From Branchiostoma floridae (taxonomy: Eukaryota; Chordata; Leptocardii; Amphioxiformes; Branchiostomatidae): 64,000 nucleotides of DNA. Each line of letters opens with the position of its first letter. Position 1 is the stretch's first letter. Made by a program: the position numbers and the translations under genes. The notes below the pieces were generated by a model. That model saw only the letters and a program-made list of their open reading frames with translations. It did no database searches and was not told where the DNA came from. Of the stretch, positions 31,972 to 44,267 are shown piece after piece. The stretch lies in contig NW_023365716.1 in assembly GCF_000003815.2 (NCBI RefSeq), forward strand, positions 962,662-1,026,661, read 5' to 3'.

Positions 31972-32116
31972 CTGTAGGTTTATGGTGGTTATTGCCTCCA
32001 CGTCTTCTGGAATTAAGTCAAATCGCGTCAGTTCGGAGATGAGGCCGAACACGTCGACGAAAACGCCAAACAAAATGGCGGTCAGATCACCGACAGGGCC
32101 AAGGTGAGAGGTCACA
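31972..32116 (-). promoter_or_regulatory. promoter and 5' exon of A5
   Basis: Donor CTACAG|GTAAGG at 31972; CAAAATGGCGG at 32071-32081; AGGTGA-G-AGGTCA at 32102-32114. Nearly identical to the A1 promoter. Confidence 0.65.
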
Positions 32117-33655
32117 AACCTGATACCACCTTCACGATGGGTCAAACCACAGATCGCCGCATAAAGCTTTGCTCTTCTGGTTTTGAACCTGCGAGAAAAA
32201 TAAAACTTTTTACCTCTATTTCTACGTGTCTGACTTTTATTCCAAATCACGGGGAAATCTGGTCTTGAGGCTGCTATACCCAAGATCTATTGTTCAATTG
32301 ACATTTAGAATTTGAAACACTGCGACGGCAATGCCATGACAGAACTATATTTACAACACATATTTGGCTTTCTCTACGCTTCATTTATTTTCAGAAATCC
32401 TTGTCTTAATCAAGATAACACCACAATTAAATATATCTCTACATATCTAACGGTAAAACTGCTAAGGCAGGAGAATGAGGATTATCAGACGATATAAATC
32501 AACAGAAAATCATTGGCTTTGTTTACGCCTGTTTTATTTTGACAACACTGAACCAAAAACGGTTCTCAAGTATGTGTAATATACCATGCTTTATGCCAAA
32601 TACTAAGAATCCATGTGTACAAACTACATATATGTGCCAAGTACATGCATATAACCACTATACACAGCGCGCGTATTGCTGTAAATTTATTCTTTCGTAT
32701 AAATCAAAGTCCAGAAAGTCCAGGATCCCAAGAATTCAGGTTCCAACATGATTACTTATTTATTAAAGGTTAGCTACTAACATGCTATAACTACCATAGA
32801 ATTGTACGAAATAAATATGATAATCTAATATGCAAAAATTTTCCTATCACTACAACATTTTTTTCTATCGCTATAAGATTTGGCGATTACTTTCAATGCT
32901 ACAAGTGTGTGCGGTGTTCACATTGTCCTATACAAAATGTTCATGTTCCGTACGGTAAGACAAAGGGAATAGCCACCAAAGCGTCAGTAAATTACAGATT
33001 TCAGCTCATTTTCTCATCAACGTGTCTTTCTTTACAACATTGTGTGAAGGTCAAACAACATTTGCTCTGAGTGTGGCCCTCTCTAAAGTAGCACCTAAGT
33101 CACTATACCACATACACAGCATCTACAGTTACTATACCACATACACAGCATCTACAGTTACTATACCACATACACAGCACCTAGTTACAATACCACATGC
33201 ACAGCACCTACAGTTACTATACCACATGCACAGCACCTACAGTTACTATACCACATACACAGCATCTACAGTTAAATTACAGATTTCAGCTCATTTTCTC
33301 ATCAACGTGTCTTTCTTTACAACATTGTGTGAAGGTCAAACAACATTTGCTCTGAGTGTGGCCCTCTCAAAAGTAGCACCTAAGTCACTATACCACATAC
33401 ACAGCATCTACAGTTACTATACCACATACACAGCATCTACAGTTACTATACCACATACACAGCACCTAGTTACAATACCACATGCACAGCACCTACAGTT
33501 ACTATACCTTATGCACAGGTAGAGTCATTTTGGCCACAACTGTGAGGGGTTAGGATTGTCCCACCGACCACGCTCGTGGGGTTTTTCGCATATGTCTAGA
33601 TAAGTTAGACCTTCTTGCTGTCCTGTACCCACACTCCCCGCAGATGTAGGGTTTC
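32117..33655. other. spacer upstream of A5, with minisatellite
   Basis: Paralogous to 2780-3790; differs mainly by the minisatellite expansion at 32990-33510. A decayed last finger of A6 lies at 33560-33655. Confidence 0.6.
32990..33510. repeat. 29-bp minisatellite inside a 285-bp duplication
   Basis: Unit ACTATACCACATACACAGCA plus CTACAGTT (29 bp), about six copies at 33098-33274. The whole block with its AATTACAGATTTCAGCTC leader is repeated from 33275, period 285. The locus near 3730 has only a trace. Confidence 0.85.
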
Positions 33656-35267
33656 TCACCGGTGTTTTGCTAGATGATGGTCCAAGGAGGGTTTATGTGC
33701 AGCAGAATAGTCACACTGGTCACATTTGTAAGGTTTTTCTCCCGTATGACTTCTCATATGTCGGGATAAGTCAGAATTTTGAGCCACCCTGTACCCACAC
33801 TCCCAACACATGTAGGGTTTCTCACCGGTGTGTTTTCGTAAGTGTCGGTTCAAGTGAGATTTGTTTGCTACAGAAACGTCACACTGGTCACACTTGTAGG
33901 GTTTTTCTCCTGTGTGGCTTCTTATGTGTGTGGATAGGTTGCACTTCACAGCCGTCCTGTACCCACAATCTCCACACACGTAGGGTTTCTCACCGGTGTG
34001 TTTTCTTCTATGTCGACCCAATTTGGATTTCTCTGCAAATGAATAGTCACACTGGTCACACTTGTAGGGGTTCTCTCCTGTATGGGTTTTCATATGTAGG
34101 GATAAGGTATACTTTCTTATAGCCCTGTACCCGCATTCTTCGCACATGTAGGGTTTTTCACCAGTGTGTTTTGCTAGATGTTTATTCAATTCACCTTTCT
34201 GTGCAGCAGAATAGTCGCACTGGTCACACTTGTAGGGTCTCTCTCCAGTATGGGTTTTCATATGTCGAGATAAGTGGGACTTCTTAGCTGTCCTGTATTC
34301 ACACTCCCCACACATGTAGGGTTTCTCACCGGTGTGATTTGCTAGATGTTGGTCCAAACTTGATTTCCGTGCGGCGGAATAGTCACACTGGTCACACTTG
34401 TAGGGTTTATCTCCAGTGTGGGTTCTCATATGTTTGGATAAGTCAAATTTTTGTGCTGCAGAATAGTCGCACTGGTCACACTTGTAGGGTCGATCTTTTG
34501 TATGGGTTCTCATATGTCTGGATAAGTCGGACTTTTGAGCTGCCCTGTGCTCACACTCCCCACACTTGTAGGGTTTCTCTCCTGTATGGGTATTCATATG
34601 TAGGGATAAATGGTACTTTCGCGCTGCCCTGTACCCACACTCCCCACACATGTAGGGTTTTTCACCAGCGTGTTTAACCACACGCCTTCCCATATCGCCT
34701 CTGCGATAAATGGTACTTTCGCGCTGCCCTGTACCCACACTCCCCACACATGTAGGGTTTTTCACCAGCGTGTTTAACCACACGCCTTCCCATATCGCCT
34801 CTGCTCTCCTGTACCTGTGAGGTTGGTGTGTTGTCAGGTTGGGGAAAGTTCACATCACACGTTTCTTGCTGCAGGCCCATGTTTGTTGTCTGGGTCTCCA
34901 TGCTGTCACTCTCCTTCCCAGGATGCCCAGTACACAGTACTCGAGTAGATACCTCACAGCTGGACTCTTCCATTTCTGCTTTTACATCGCACGTTTCGTC
35001 CCTTTTCTCTTCCTGCTGCCGTCTCGTGTCTGTTGTCTGCTCCCAAATGTTGTAAGTCTCGTTCCAAGGATGTCCGGTTGGTTGGGTTGCACCGAAGTAG
35101 TCGTAGGTTTCCTGGTCCTCACTGTACGTTTCCTGACACAGCACGTTCTCCTGTCCATCCTGTTGCCATCCAGTGTCTCCTGTCTCCTCCTCTTTGATGT
35201 TCGTCCCGTCTGCAGTTTGTTCCGCATGAAGCTCTTTAACGGGAGGCACACATGTGGACTCCGCCAT
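33656..35267 (-). pseudogene. C2H2 zinc-finger gene A6 (class A, 12 fingers) broken by a 100-bp tandem duplication
   Basis: MAESTCVPPVKEL starts at 35267 after CATCATTTCAG|AG. The module has psi-K-x-E sites (IKEEE, VKAE), TDxGxQQ-type motifs and METQTTNMGLQQ. Within the first finger an exact 100-bp tandem duplication (34605-34704 = 34705-34804) shifts the frame and ends the first ORF at 34674 (YHLSQRRYGKACG). The rest, 12 fingers, is open in the other frame to 33656 (HLAKHR stop, itself caused by a 2-bp loss in ACACAC). Removing one copy of the duplication would restore the frame, so this is either a very recent lesion or an assembly artefact. Closest paralogue A2. Confidence 0.8.
34605..34804. 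repeat. exact 100-bp tandem duplication in A6
   Basis: GATAAATGGTACTTTCGCGC through CATATCGCCTCTGC occurs twice head to tail with no difference seen. 100 is not a multiple of three. Confidence 0.95.
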
Positions 35268-36437
35268 CTCTGAAATGATGGTAAAAATATGGGACATTAA
35301 TTCATTTACGTCATCTGCACATAAGCAAGGGTTCGGATTTGACACAAGAAATTCTTTTGTCCAACTAGTGGACCCGTTTTAGCACCCCGGGTGTGTTTCC
35401 AGTGGTTTGCCAAGTACTAGTATAGCATTGTCTGCAGTCTCAGTAAATAAAATAAACAACAGTCGGATATATCCTAGCTATATATATTAGCGATATATAT
35501 GTAACATGTATGTATTCTTCTCTCCCAGAGTTAGCCCTTGGCAATAGCCTCGGCTAGTTGGTCAGCCCTGGCTGTTTGTATACAGCTGAACAAATAAACA
35601 AATAAACAAATAAATATATACAGGGGATTCAACAACCTAGTTCATGATTCTTTTTACAGGTACTTACTGACTCACACATACTTAAAGCAAATAATATATA
35701 CATAGATCACAGCAACATAGACACAGAAAAATATAAAGATATACATACACAGGCACCTCAAGAGCTTTAATACCTGATGATTGATTGGTTAATTGTTTGA
35801 TTCCAACGTAGGTTTTGTGGTAGAATTTAGTTAGGGGCCGACGTTAGAATGGTGGTAGATTAAAGGAAAAGACGATATACAGAAAAACACTGTTAACATC
35901 AATGTTATCAGTCATGTGAAAAAAATGGCACTGCAAGTTCTAAGTCATAATTATGCCAAAATATTTCCTATTGAGTTAAGTTTGAATTTATTGTGATACC
36001 CTTTAGCTCACTGAGCTAATCTTCCAGGGCTATATGCAATGGATTCAGGACATTTGATTGAATTGAACTCCAAATCTGCGCAAGTGGTGAACCAAGGATG
36101 TTATAAGAGATATAACCTCCTTGGGTGAACAGATTTTCCTCGCAGCAGATGAACAAAGATCTTTGCACGACTATATGCTACTACACATTAAGACCACACG
36201 AGCATTATCATCGTCAAATAATGTATAATAATTGATAGTCATAAAATTAAGATTCGTGATTTCCTGATGCACCATTTCTGACCGTATATTGAAGGTACAA
36301 ATCTATATTTGGTAGCCGTTACATCACTCATTACTACCCCCCCCCCCCCCCCCTACCGATCGTAAACACAATTCTATTCTAGTTTACCGCTGAACTTGCA
36401 CCAACCAGGAATATTGGACGACACTCAAAGGCCTTAC
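35268..36437. other. intron 1 of A6
   Basis: Collinear with the A2 intron, with the same LINE tail (35515-35615), a short GATT tract and a poly-C run near 36338-36352. Confidence 0.65.
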
Positions 36438-36592
36438 CTGCGTGTCTATGGTGTTTAGTGGTCTGTACGACTTCTGGAATCACGTAAATATCGCGTAACT
36501 TTGGGAGAGATGAGCACCAAATACGACGGGATAAAACAAAATGGCGAATGTCAGCTCATTAACGGGGCAAAGGTCAGAAGTCACAAACCTGA
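36438..36592 (-). promoter_or_regulatory. promoter and 5' exon of A6
   Basis: Donor CACGCAG|GTAAGG at 36438; CAAAATGGCGA (36537-36547) has one change in the YY1-like core; the direct repeat is degenerate (AGGTCA-G-AAGTCA). Confidence 0.55.
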
Positions 36593-38471
36593 TACCATTT
36601 GCCAATGGGTCAAATTAAAGTTCGCCGCATAACGCTCTACTCTCGTTGTTTTGAGCCTATCAAAGGCTTGTGTTTGGTTCCTGCATTAAATAATAGAAGA
36701 AAAAAAATCGCCAAAAGACTCGAGTCTTGAGTCTAGGTGGGGCAATGGGTGGGGCATCAAATATGTTGTGTCTTTCAGTTCCTGTTGGCACGGCAGCCAA
36801 GTTTTCTCAGCAGTAGGACTTACAGCTGACCTGTGCGACCTCACCACAGTGCCAGGTTAACGCTATTTCGTACAGTACAACACGCATGTGCGGGCAACAT
36901 GAAATCTGGGCAATATGCCAAAAGTTAAAGAACCATGAACGTAAACATTCCGCCATTTTGAATGCGCCATTACCGTCTGGATACTGTTACGCAAAGGGAA
37001 CAATGTTTACTTCTGATGGGCCTTGACCTTTGACATAATACCCAGGATTCCTGTCACCCGCACATGCATACTCTGCAAAACACCTTATGCAACACCTAGC
37101 AATTTTATTGCGCCCAATTTTTCTCAAACGTGCGGAACTATTACCACGCATGGAATCCCGTCGCGGCAAGGCTTAGGTCACATTTCCAAGCCGGGGCCCG
37201 GCCGGGCTGCTTTTGGGAGCAAAAACATAAAAATGCACAAAATGCCATATGTGTATATTTTTAGGTATACATTTTATTTTTTCGTTTCTTTAAACATCCC
37301 GGCCGGGCCCCGGTTTGTAAATGTGACCTAAGCCTAAATCGTGCGATTTTACCAGGGCATTGATAACTTTTTCTTCCTTTGTGATGCTTTCACTTCTAGG
37401 CCCAATCAGGCCAAGTCAACAAAATCGGCTGATATACGCAGAGTTTTTGTTAAATTCACATTTAGAATTCATTTGAATGAAAACCCCTAACCAAAATAAC
37501 GCAACTATTGGATATAACCAACCCCCTATGTAACACTGCTAAAACAATGCAGTCAGAATCATTTCAATAGACGATGTAAATCAACACAGAATCAATGGCT
37601 TTGTTTTATTTACATCCCTTTATTTTGATGATGATCTTTACCAAACTGCATGAAGTTTTCAATCATATATAAGATATTGCTATAAGATAAAAAATACAGA
37701 ATGTGATAATAAGCACTCAGAATACAAGTGTACGGAATACTAAGTACACATTGTAAGCAATACGCAAGATTCTTATTGTTATATATGTATATATTATGCT
37801 GCGAGATGTTGCAAACGTAGAGTTGTTCTTTCAAATTAGACTAAAACAAATAAAAAACACCAATGCCGAAAACGTTTAGATACTTCCGTGACATCTACGA
37901 TTTCTACAATTCTTTAAGAAAAAGGAATAGTCGATTTTAACAGGAAACGTAAACCTATGCGTACTAAAACTATCTTATGTACAGAATCTACAACTATCAA
38001 AGTATCAGGTACAATTTGACTTAAGCATTAGTTCAAACTGAAAGATTTCCTATAAATCTAACCAGGCTATCTGAACATAACTGCCTCTAATGTAAATTTC
38101 CTTTCTACACAGTAGTTATCGGGCCCTGGTATAGACTGACAACAGATAATGTTTTCACCCCTGGATGCGATTTGTTTCTCTAAATGACCGTTCACGTTTA
38201 AAAAGGCAAAAACGTTGTATGCTGAACATTTGTCACACACGTAGATGTAGGTTCTTTGGTATGTCTTGTCAAATGTTTCAGGAGATGAGATTTCCTAGCC
38301 GCAGTGTAGTGTTAGTTTGACGTCATAAGGTTTTTCTCCTGTGTGTGTTCTCATGTGTTGGGCTAAATTAGACCGTCAAGTTGCTGTTCTCACACATGAA
38401 GAATTTCTCACCGGTGTGCTTTGTTAGATGCCTGTCCAAAGTTGACTTCTCTGCGGCGGAAAAGTCACACT
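36593..38471. other. spacer with GC-rich MITE; decayed 3' end of A7
   Basis: Contains the MITE at 37169-37335. From 37775 it is collinear with the flank of A3. From 38170 to 38470 decayed fingers and the C-terminal tail of A7 can be recognised in shifting frames. Confidence 0.55.
37169..37335. mobile_element. GC-rich MITE, 167 bp
   Basis: Inverted repeats of about 38 bp with two differences (AGGCTTAGGTCACATTT at the left, its complement at the right), each containing GGGGCCCGGCCGGG. AT-rich centre. No clear target duplication. Confidence 0.75.
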
Positions 38472-40249
38472 TTAGGGTTTTTCACCTGTATGCGTCCTCA
38501 TATGTCGGGCTAAGTCAGACTTTTCGGCTGTCCTATGACCACACTCCCCACACATGTAGGGTTTCTCACCTGTGTGTGTCATTAGGTGTCGGTCCAAAGT
38601 ACATTTCTGTGCAGCAGAATAGTCGCACCGGTCACACGTGAAGGGTTTTTCCCCTGAATGCGTTCTCATATGTTTGTATAAGGTGGACTTTCGAGCTGTC
38701 CTGTACCCGCACTCCCCACACATGAAGGGTTTCTCACCAGTGTGTGTTGCTAGATGTTTGTCCAAATCGTATTTCCGTGCTGCACAATAGTCACACTGAT
38801 CACACTTGTAACGTCTTTCCCCTGTGTGGGTTCTCATGTGTCGGGATAAGGTAGACCTATAAGCTGTTCTGAACCCACACTCCCCACACATGTAGGGTTT
38901 CTCACCGGTATGTTTTCGTATGTGTTTGACCAAAGTAGACTTATCTGCAGCAGAATAGTCACACTGGTCACACTTGTAGGGTTTTTCCCCTGAATGCGTT
39001 CTCATATGTGCGGATAAGATAGACCTACTATATGCTCTGTACCCACACTCTACACACATGAAGGGTTTGTTACCGGTGTGGTTTGCTACATGTTTCTTCA
39101 AATCATCTTTCCGCGCTGAAGAAAAGTCACAGTGGTCACACTTGTAGGGTTTTTCTCCTGTGTGGGTTCTCATGTGTTGAGATAACGTTGGTCTGTAAGG
39201 TGTCTTGTCCCGCACACGTCACACACGTGGCGTCCTTCATCCGTGTGTTTTGCTAGATGTCTGTGCAAAGCAGATTTCTGTGCTGCAGAATAGTCGCACT
39301 GGTCACACTTATATGGTTTTTCTCCTGTATGGGTTCTCATATGTTGGGATAAATGTGACTTAAAAGCTGTCCGGTACCCACACTTCCGACATATGTAGGG
39401 TTTCTCACTGTGTTTTGCTGCTATGTGCTGGTCCAAGTTGCCTTTCTGTGCAGCAGAATAGTCACACTGGTCACACTTGTAAGGTTTTTCTCCGGTATGA
39501 GTTCTCATATGCCTTGATAAGTCAAACATTTTTGTTGCCCTATACCCGCACTCCTCACACATGTAGGGTTTCTCACCGGTGTGTTTTGTTGCTATATGAT
39601 AGGCCAGACTTCCTTGCTGTGCAGCAGCATAGTCACAATGGTGACACTTGTAGGGTTTCTCACCTGTGTGGGTTCTCATATGTTGAGACATGTGAGACCT
39701 ATAAGCTGCCCTGTACCCACACTCCCCACACATGAAAGGTTTCTCACCGGTGTGTTCAACCACAAACATTCCAGTAATGCCTATGGTCTTTTGTACCTGT
39801 GAGGTTGATGTATTGTCAGATTTTGAAAAGTTCACATCACACGTTTCCTGCTGCAGGCCCATGTCTGTTGTCTGGGACTCCCTGCTATCACTCTCCTTTC
39901 CAAGGTGTTCTGTACACAGTTCTCCGGTAGAAAGCCCACTATTGGACTCCTCTATTTCTGCTTTTATACCGCGCGTTTCGTCGTTTGGATCGTCCCTTTC
40001 CTCGTCCAGATGCCGCCCCGTGTCTGTTGTCTGCTCCCAACTGTTGTAAATCTCACTCCAAGGGTGCCCGTTTGGTTGGTAGCCGTAGGTTTCCTGGTCC
40101 CCACTGTACGTTTCCTGGCACTGCATGTTCTCTTGTCCATCCTGTTGCCATCCAGTGTCTCCTGTCGGCTCCTCTTTGATGTGCGTCTCGTTCGCAGTTT
40201 GTTCCGCATGAAGCTCTTTAACGGGAGGCACAAATGTGAACTCCGCCAT
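38472..40249 (-). pseudogene. C2H2 zinc-finger gene A7 (class A, 15 fingers, frameshift)
   Basis: MAEFTFVPPVKEL at 40249 follows acceptor TCATTTTAG|AG. The module has IKEEP, GIKAE (sumoylation consensus), GDTGWQQD and RESQTTDMGLQQ (TQT changed to SQT). Six fingers follow. In the seventh, loss of one T (CGGGACAAG for GGGTACAGG) shifts the frame to a stop at 39170. The remaining nine fingers are open to 38472, where a deletion gives EKP-stop, with further remnants below. Finger types CDFSSARKDDL and CVECGYRAY tie it to A3. Probably non-functional unless the indel is a base-calling error. Confidence 0.8.
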
Positions 40250-41436
40250 CTCTAAAATGATGATAAGAAAACAAGTATGAGAAAAACACATAATTATTTA
40301 TTAAACATTTTATAATGCAGAAAATAAAGTCTTCTGTGAATTTTTTTTACCGTTTTACTTAGCTCCTGAATTGTTTTTCCAGTAACAAGATCTGGATATG
40401 TATCAATTAGGGGATAGAACAACATAGTATTTCCTTATTCAACACAGGCACGAATTGACTCATAGTAAAAACAGAATACAGTTATTCAACACAACAATGC
40501 AGACACATAGAAACATAACAATCTATATACACATGCGCCTCCAGAGATTTTGGACTTTAATTGTGGTAGAACAAATATGAGATTGTACAATGGTGTAATA
40601 GACGAGTACAGTGGACGCGTTTATACCATCTGGCATCGGTCAGGTGGAAAATACATTTCACTGGCACTGTAGCTTCTTGGCCTATTCATGATTATGCGAA
40701 AATATTGACTGCACACAAAACGGGGTTGATTTCCATATATAGCAGGGTTCTCCCCAGAATTTTTTAGTATAGTGGAGGGGCTGGCAAAAATAACCCGCAC
40801 CAACGCGCTGCACTTTGATGAAAATGGGTTCATTTTGCAATGACAGAGTGTGTCAAATACTACAAGTATATATACTGTTGTTATTCCTTTGTTGTGAAGT
40901 GGCAAAACTACTATTGTTTTGATCATTGCTCATTCACAAGTTTTTGCAGACAATGCTGACTGGAAAAGTGATGCCACTTGGTACAAAAATCTGTGACTTG
41001 TCATTAATCTTAGCAAAACTAACAAAGAAAATAGGGAAGAAACACACTAAATTTGAAAAATAGTATAGTGGAGCTGGCTGAGAGTATAGTGGAGGGCCTT
41101 CCTTATTCGACTCTCTGGGGAGAACCCTGTATAGCTATAGATGCATACCAAAAAAATGGTGGGCAGGTCACTACTAGGAAAAGTTTCGCATTATGGTGCA
41201 CGAATATAACGATCGTCACTTAATCTATTATTTGAATTATCAAATAATGCAATACTTTCCCGTCTGGCATTATATATGAGATGCAAAATGATATTTGGCT
41301 GTCGTTAGATTTCACACATAATTTAGTTTCAATGCCCCCCTCCCCATCGACTACCGATCGCAAACACACCTCTAATTGTAATTTACCGCCCAACAAGCAC
41401 CAACCAGGCAGTATTCACTATAATTAGCAGTCTTAC
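40250..41436. other. intron 1 of A7
   Basis: Homologous to the A4 intron, interrupted by the MITE at 40743-41129. C-rich element near 41333. Confidence 0.6.
40743..41129. mobile_element. hAT-like MITE, 387 bp
   Basis: Inverted ends CAGGGTTCTCCCCAGA/TCTGGGGAGAACCCTG; TATAG duplicated at both sides (40738-40742, 41130-41134). The paralogous A4 intron gives the empty site. Subterminal copies of AGTATAGTGGAGGG. The CAGGG ends suggest hAT, but the duplication is 5 bp, not the usual 8. Confidence 0.85.
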
Positions 41437-41585
41437 CTGTAGGTCTACTGTAGTAAACGGTGTCAAAAACTCCTACAAGTCGTAAAAATCGCTTCAGTTT
41501 TGAGGATATGAAAAACGCAAGACAAGCCACAAAACAAGATGGCGGACGTCAGCTCGCACTAATGGGGTAAAGGTGAAAGGTCACA
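41437..41585 (-). promoter_or_regulatory. promoter and 5' exon of A7
   Basis: Donor CTACAG|GTAAGACTG at 41437; CAAGATGGCGG at 41535-41545 with GACGTCA; AGGTGA-A-AGGTCA at 41571-41583. Confidence 0.7.
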
Positions 41586-43127
41586 AACCTGATGCTAAAT
41601 AGGTCAAAACAAAGATCGCCGCATAGCGCTTTGCTCTCCTGGTTTTAAACCTTGCAAAAATAACGCTATAAATGAAGTAGTAGTGGTTATAATTCAAGTA
41701 TTTTATGAAACACGACTCCAGAAAGACTAATGGATGTATTTCAACACTAATGGAGATCTCCTAGTAAAGAAAACAAATGTTCTACCACAATTTCTACGTC
41801 TCAGATTGTCAGATTTTGACGGTTAGTTCAAGCCAGGTGAAATCCGATATGCGCAGGATTTCTTGAAACGCTGCTGCAACTTAGTACAAGGATGTGCTTC
41901 ATATGAACACCTGACATTTGGCTTGGTTAACATTTCTTCCAAAAGTTATGTTATTTCTTCTGTAAAATTAGGCCCTGGTAGGAAATGGAGTTAGAATTAT
42001 CAGACGATAGAAACCAACACACAATTACTGTCTTTGCTTCCTTTATTTTGAATTAGCTCTGCCAAAATTTTGCTAAGCTTTTACACATGTCAATATCACC
42101 TATATTACTATAAGCTTAAACGCTACGAATACAAAACATGTATAGCAAACTGTACACATCGGTGCATATAAAGTATATAATTCGGAATGTTAGATCCTTC
42201 TATCAAATATAGTAGACTAAACCATGCAAATATACCAAAATATTCCAGTATTCAAATCGATACCGACATGTGTACATTGAATGAAAAAAAAATATCGTAC
42301 CGAAACTACTTCAAGTCTATATCATCTTTACAGTCCGATTTAAAAAAGGCTTTCTTACATAAATGTTATTAACAAATAAGCGGTCAACACAAAAGGAAGG
42401 AGCACATCTATCATGGCTACTATCTTATGTACAAAACCTACATCATAGAGTTTTAGGTGTAACTATATCTGATGTACCTACATCTATAGAGTTTTAGGTG
42501 TAACTATATCTGTTGTACCTACATCATAGAGTTTTAGGTGTAACTATATCTATTGTACCTACATCTAGAGTTTTAGGTGTAACTATATCTATTGTACCTA
42601 CATCTATAGAGTTTTAGGTGTAACTATATCTATTGTACCTACATCTATAGAGTTTTAGGTGTAACTATATCTATTGTACCTACATCTATAGAGTTTTAGG
42701 TGTAACTATATCTATGTATGTGGGACTGCATTGTTAGCAGCGACACCTAGCTGCAGTTCAAAGTGAACCTCTATATCTGTCGCCTGTATGAGTATGGATC
42801 AGGCTGGCTACCTTGCCCCATGACCTAGATGTCAAGGGACTATGTAAGTGGGTACATCTGTTTACTGTATATTCGTCACACTTGTAGATTGTTTGTTCCG
42901 TATGTCTTCCGTATACATGAAAAGTAGATAACGGTGAGATTTCCTAGCACACTAGTTACACTGATAACCCATATATAGTTTCTCTCCTCTGTGGTTTCTT
43001 ATATGCTTGGTTATTCAGACTTTTGAGTTGTCTTGTTCCAGCACACTTTGCACATCTAGGTCATTTTACTGGTGTGCTTCCTTACATGTCGGTTAAAGGT
43101 GGATTTTTTTTTTGCAACAGAAGGTTT
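41586..43127. other. spacer and 3' flank of B3
   Basis: Paralogous to the spacers at 14080, 27880 and 52920. It contains the largest array of the 41-bp minisatellite. A decayed last finger of B3 lies at about 43050-43127. Confidence 0.55.
42430..42715. repeat. 41-bp minisatellite, 7 units
   Basis: Unit ACCTACATCTATAGAGTTTT plus AGGTGTAACTATATCTATTGT. Seven copies here, three at 28800-28930, one at about 225 and one at about 53850 in the paralogous spacers. Confidence 0.9.
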
Positions 43128-44267
43128 TTATCCTGTATGAGTTTTCATGTGTTGGGATAAGGTAGATCTTTGAGCCGCCCTGTATCCGCACTTCTCACAC
43201 ATGTAGGGTTTCTCACCGGAATGTCTCGTTTGATGATCGATCAAATGTTGTTTCTGTGCAGCAGAATAGTCACACTGGTCACACTTGTAGGGTTTTTCTC
43301 CTGTGTGGGTTCTCAAATGTTGTGATAAGTTGGTCCTTTGAGCAGTCCTGTAGCCACACTCTCCACACATGTAGGGTTTGTCACCACTGTGTTTCATTAA
43401 ATGTTGGTCCAAAGTGCCTTTCTGTGCAGCAGCATAGTCACACTGGTCACACTTGTAGGGTTTTTCTCCCGTGTGTTTTCGCATGTGTTTGGATAAGTGA
43501 GACTTCTGAGCTGTCCTGTACCCACACTCCCCACACAAGTAGGGTTTCTCACCGGTGTGTATCGCTACATGTTGCTTCAAAGCAGTCTTTGTTGCAGCAG
43601 AATAGTCACACCGATCACACTTGTAGGGTTTCTCTCCTGTATGAATTCTCACATGTTCGGTTAGGTGAGACTTTTTCGCTGTCCTGTACCCACACGACCC
43701 ACACATGTAGGGTTTCTCACCTGTGTGTTTTATTACATGTTGGTCCAAGGTGGATTTCTGTGCTGCCGAGTAGTCACACTTATCACACTTGTAGGGTTTT
43801 TCCCCTGTGTGGGTTCTCAAATGTTGGGATAAGTGTTGCTTTTGAGCTGTCCTGTACCCGCACTTTCCACACATGTAGGGTTTCTCACCACTGTGTTTCA
43901 TTAGATGTTGGTTCAAGTGGCCTTTCTGTGCAGCAGAATAATCACACCGATCACACTTGTACGGTTTTTCTCCTGTATGGGTTCTCATATGTACGGACAA
44001 GTCAGACTTTTCAGTCGCTCTGTACCCACACTCCCCACACATGTAGGGTTTCTCACCGGTGTGTTTTGCTACATGTTGCTCCAAATGCGATTTTCGTGAA
44101 GCAGAATAGTTACACTGATCACACTTAAAGGGTTTTTCTCCGGTGTGGGTTCTCATACGTCGTCTGCTGTCAATCTCATTCCCAGGGTGTCCAGGATGGT
44201 CAATCTCCTTCCCAGGATGTCCAACACACTCCTCTTCCAAGGAATGTTCACCGCTAGAATCTTCCAT
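43128..44267 (-). CDS. C2H2 zinc-finger protein B3 (class B, 12 fingers)
   Basis: A 379-residue class B protein. MEDSSGEHSLEEECVGHPGK starts after acceptor CTCCTACAG|AGCAGAA. An in-frame deletion joins GNEIDSR directly to RRMRTHTGEKP, removing the TQT/TDMGLQQ segment and the first finger, so this is the only long member without that motif. Twelve regular fingers follow. The array ends THTG-stop at 43128, where the next linker reads GGA TAA. Downstream only scraps of a finger remain. First exon at 45156 with the type-2 promoter. Confidence 0.85.
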   Translation of the reverse strand: MEDSSGEHSLEEECVGHPGKEIDHPGHPGNEIDSRRRMRTHTGEKPFKCDQCNYSASRKSHLEQHVAKHTGEKPYMCGECGYRATEKSDLSVHMRTHTGEKPYKCDRCDYSAAQKGHLNQHLMKHSGEKPYMCGKCGYRTAQKQHLSQHLRTHTGEKPYKCDKCDYSAAQKSTLDQHVIKHTGEKPYMCGSCGYRTAKKSHLTEHVRIHTGEKPYKCDRCDYSAATKTALKQHVAIHTGEKPYLCGECGYRTAQKSHLSKHMRKHTGEKPYKCDQCDYAAAQKGTLDQHLMKHSGDKPYMCGECGYRTAQRTNLSQHLRTHTGEKPYKCDQCDYSAAQKQHLIDHQTRHSGEKPYMCEKCGYRAAQRSTLSQHMKTHTG

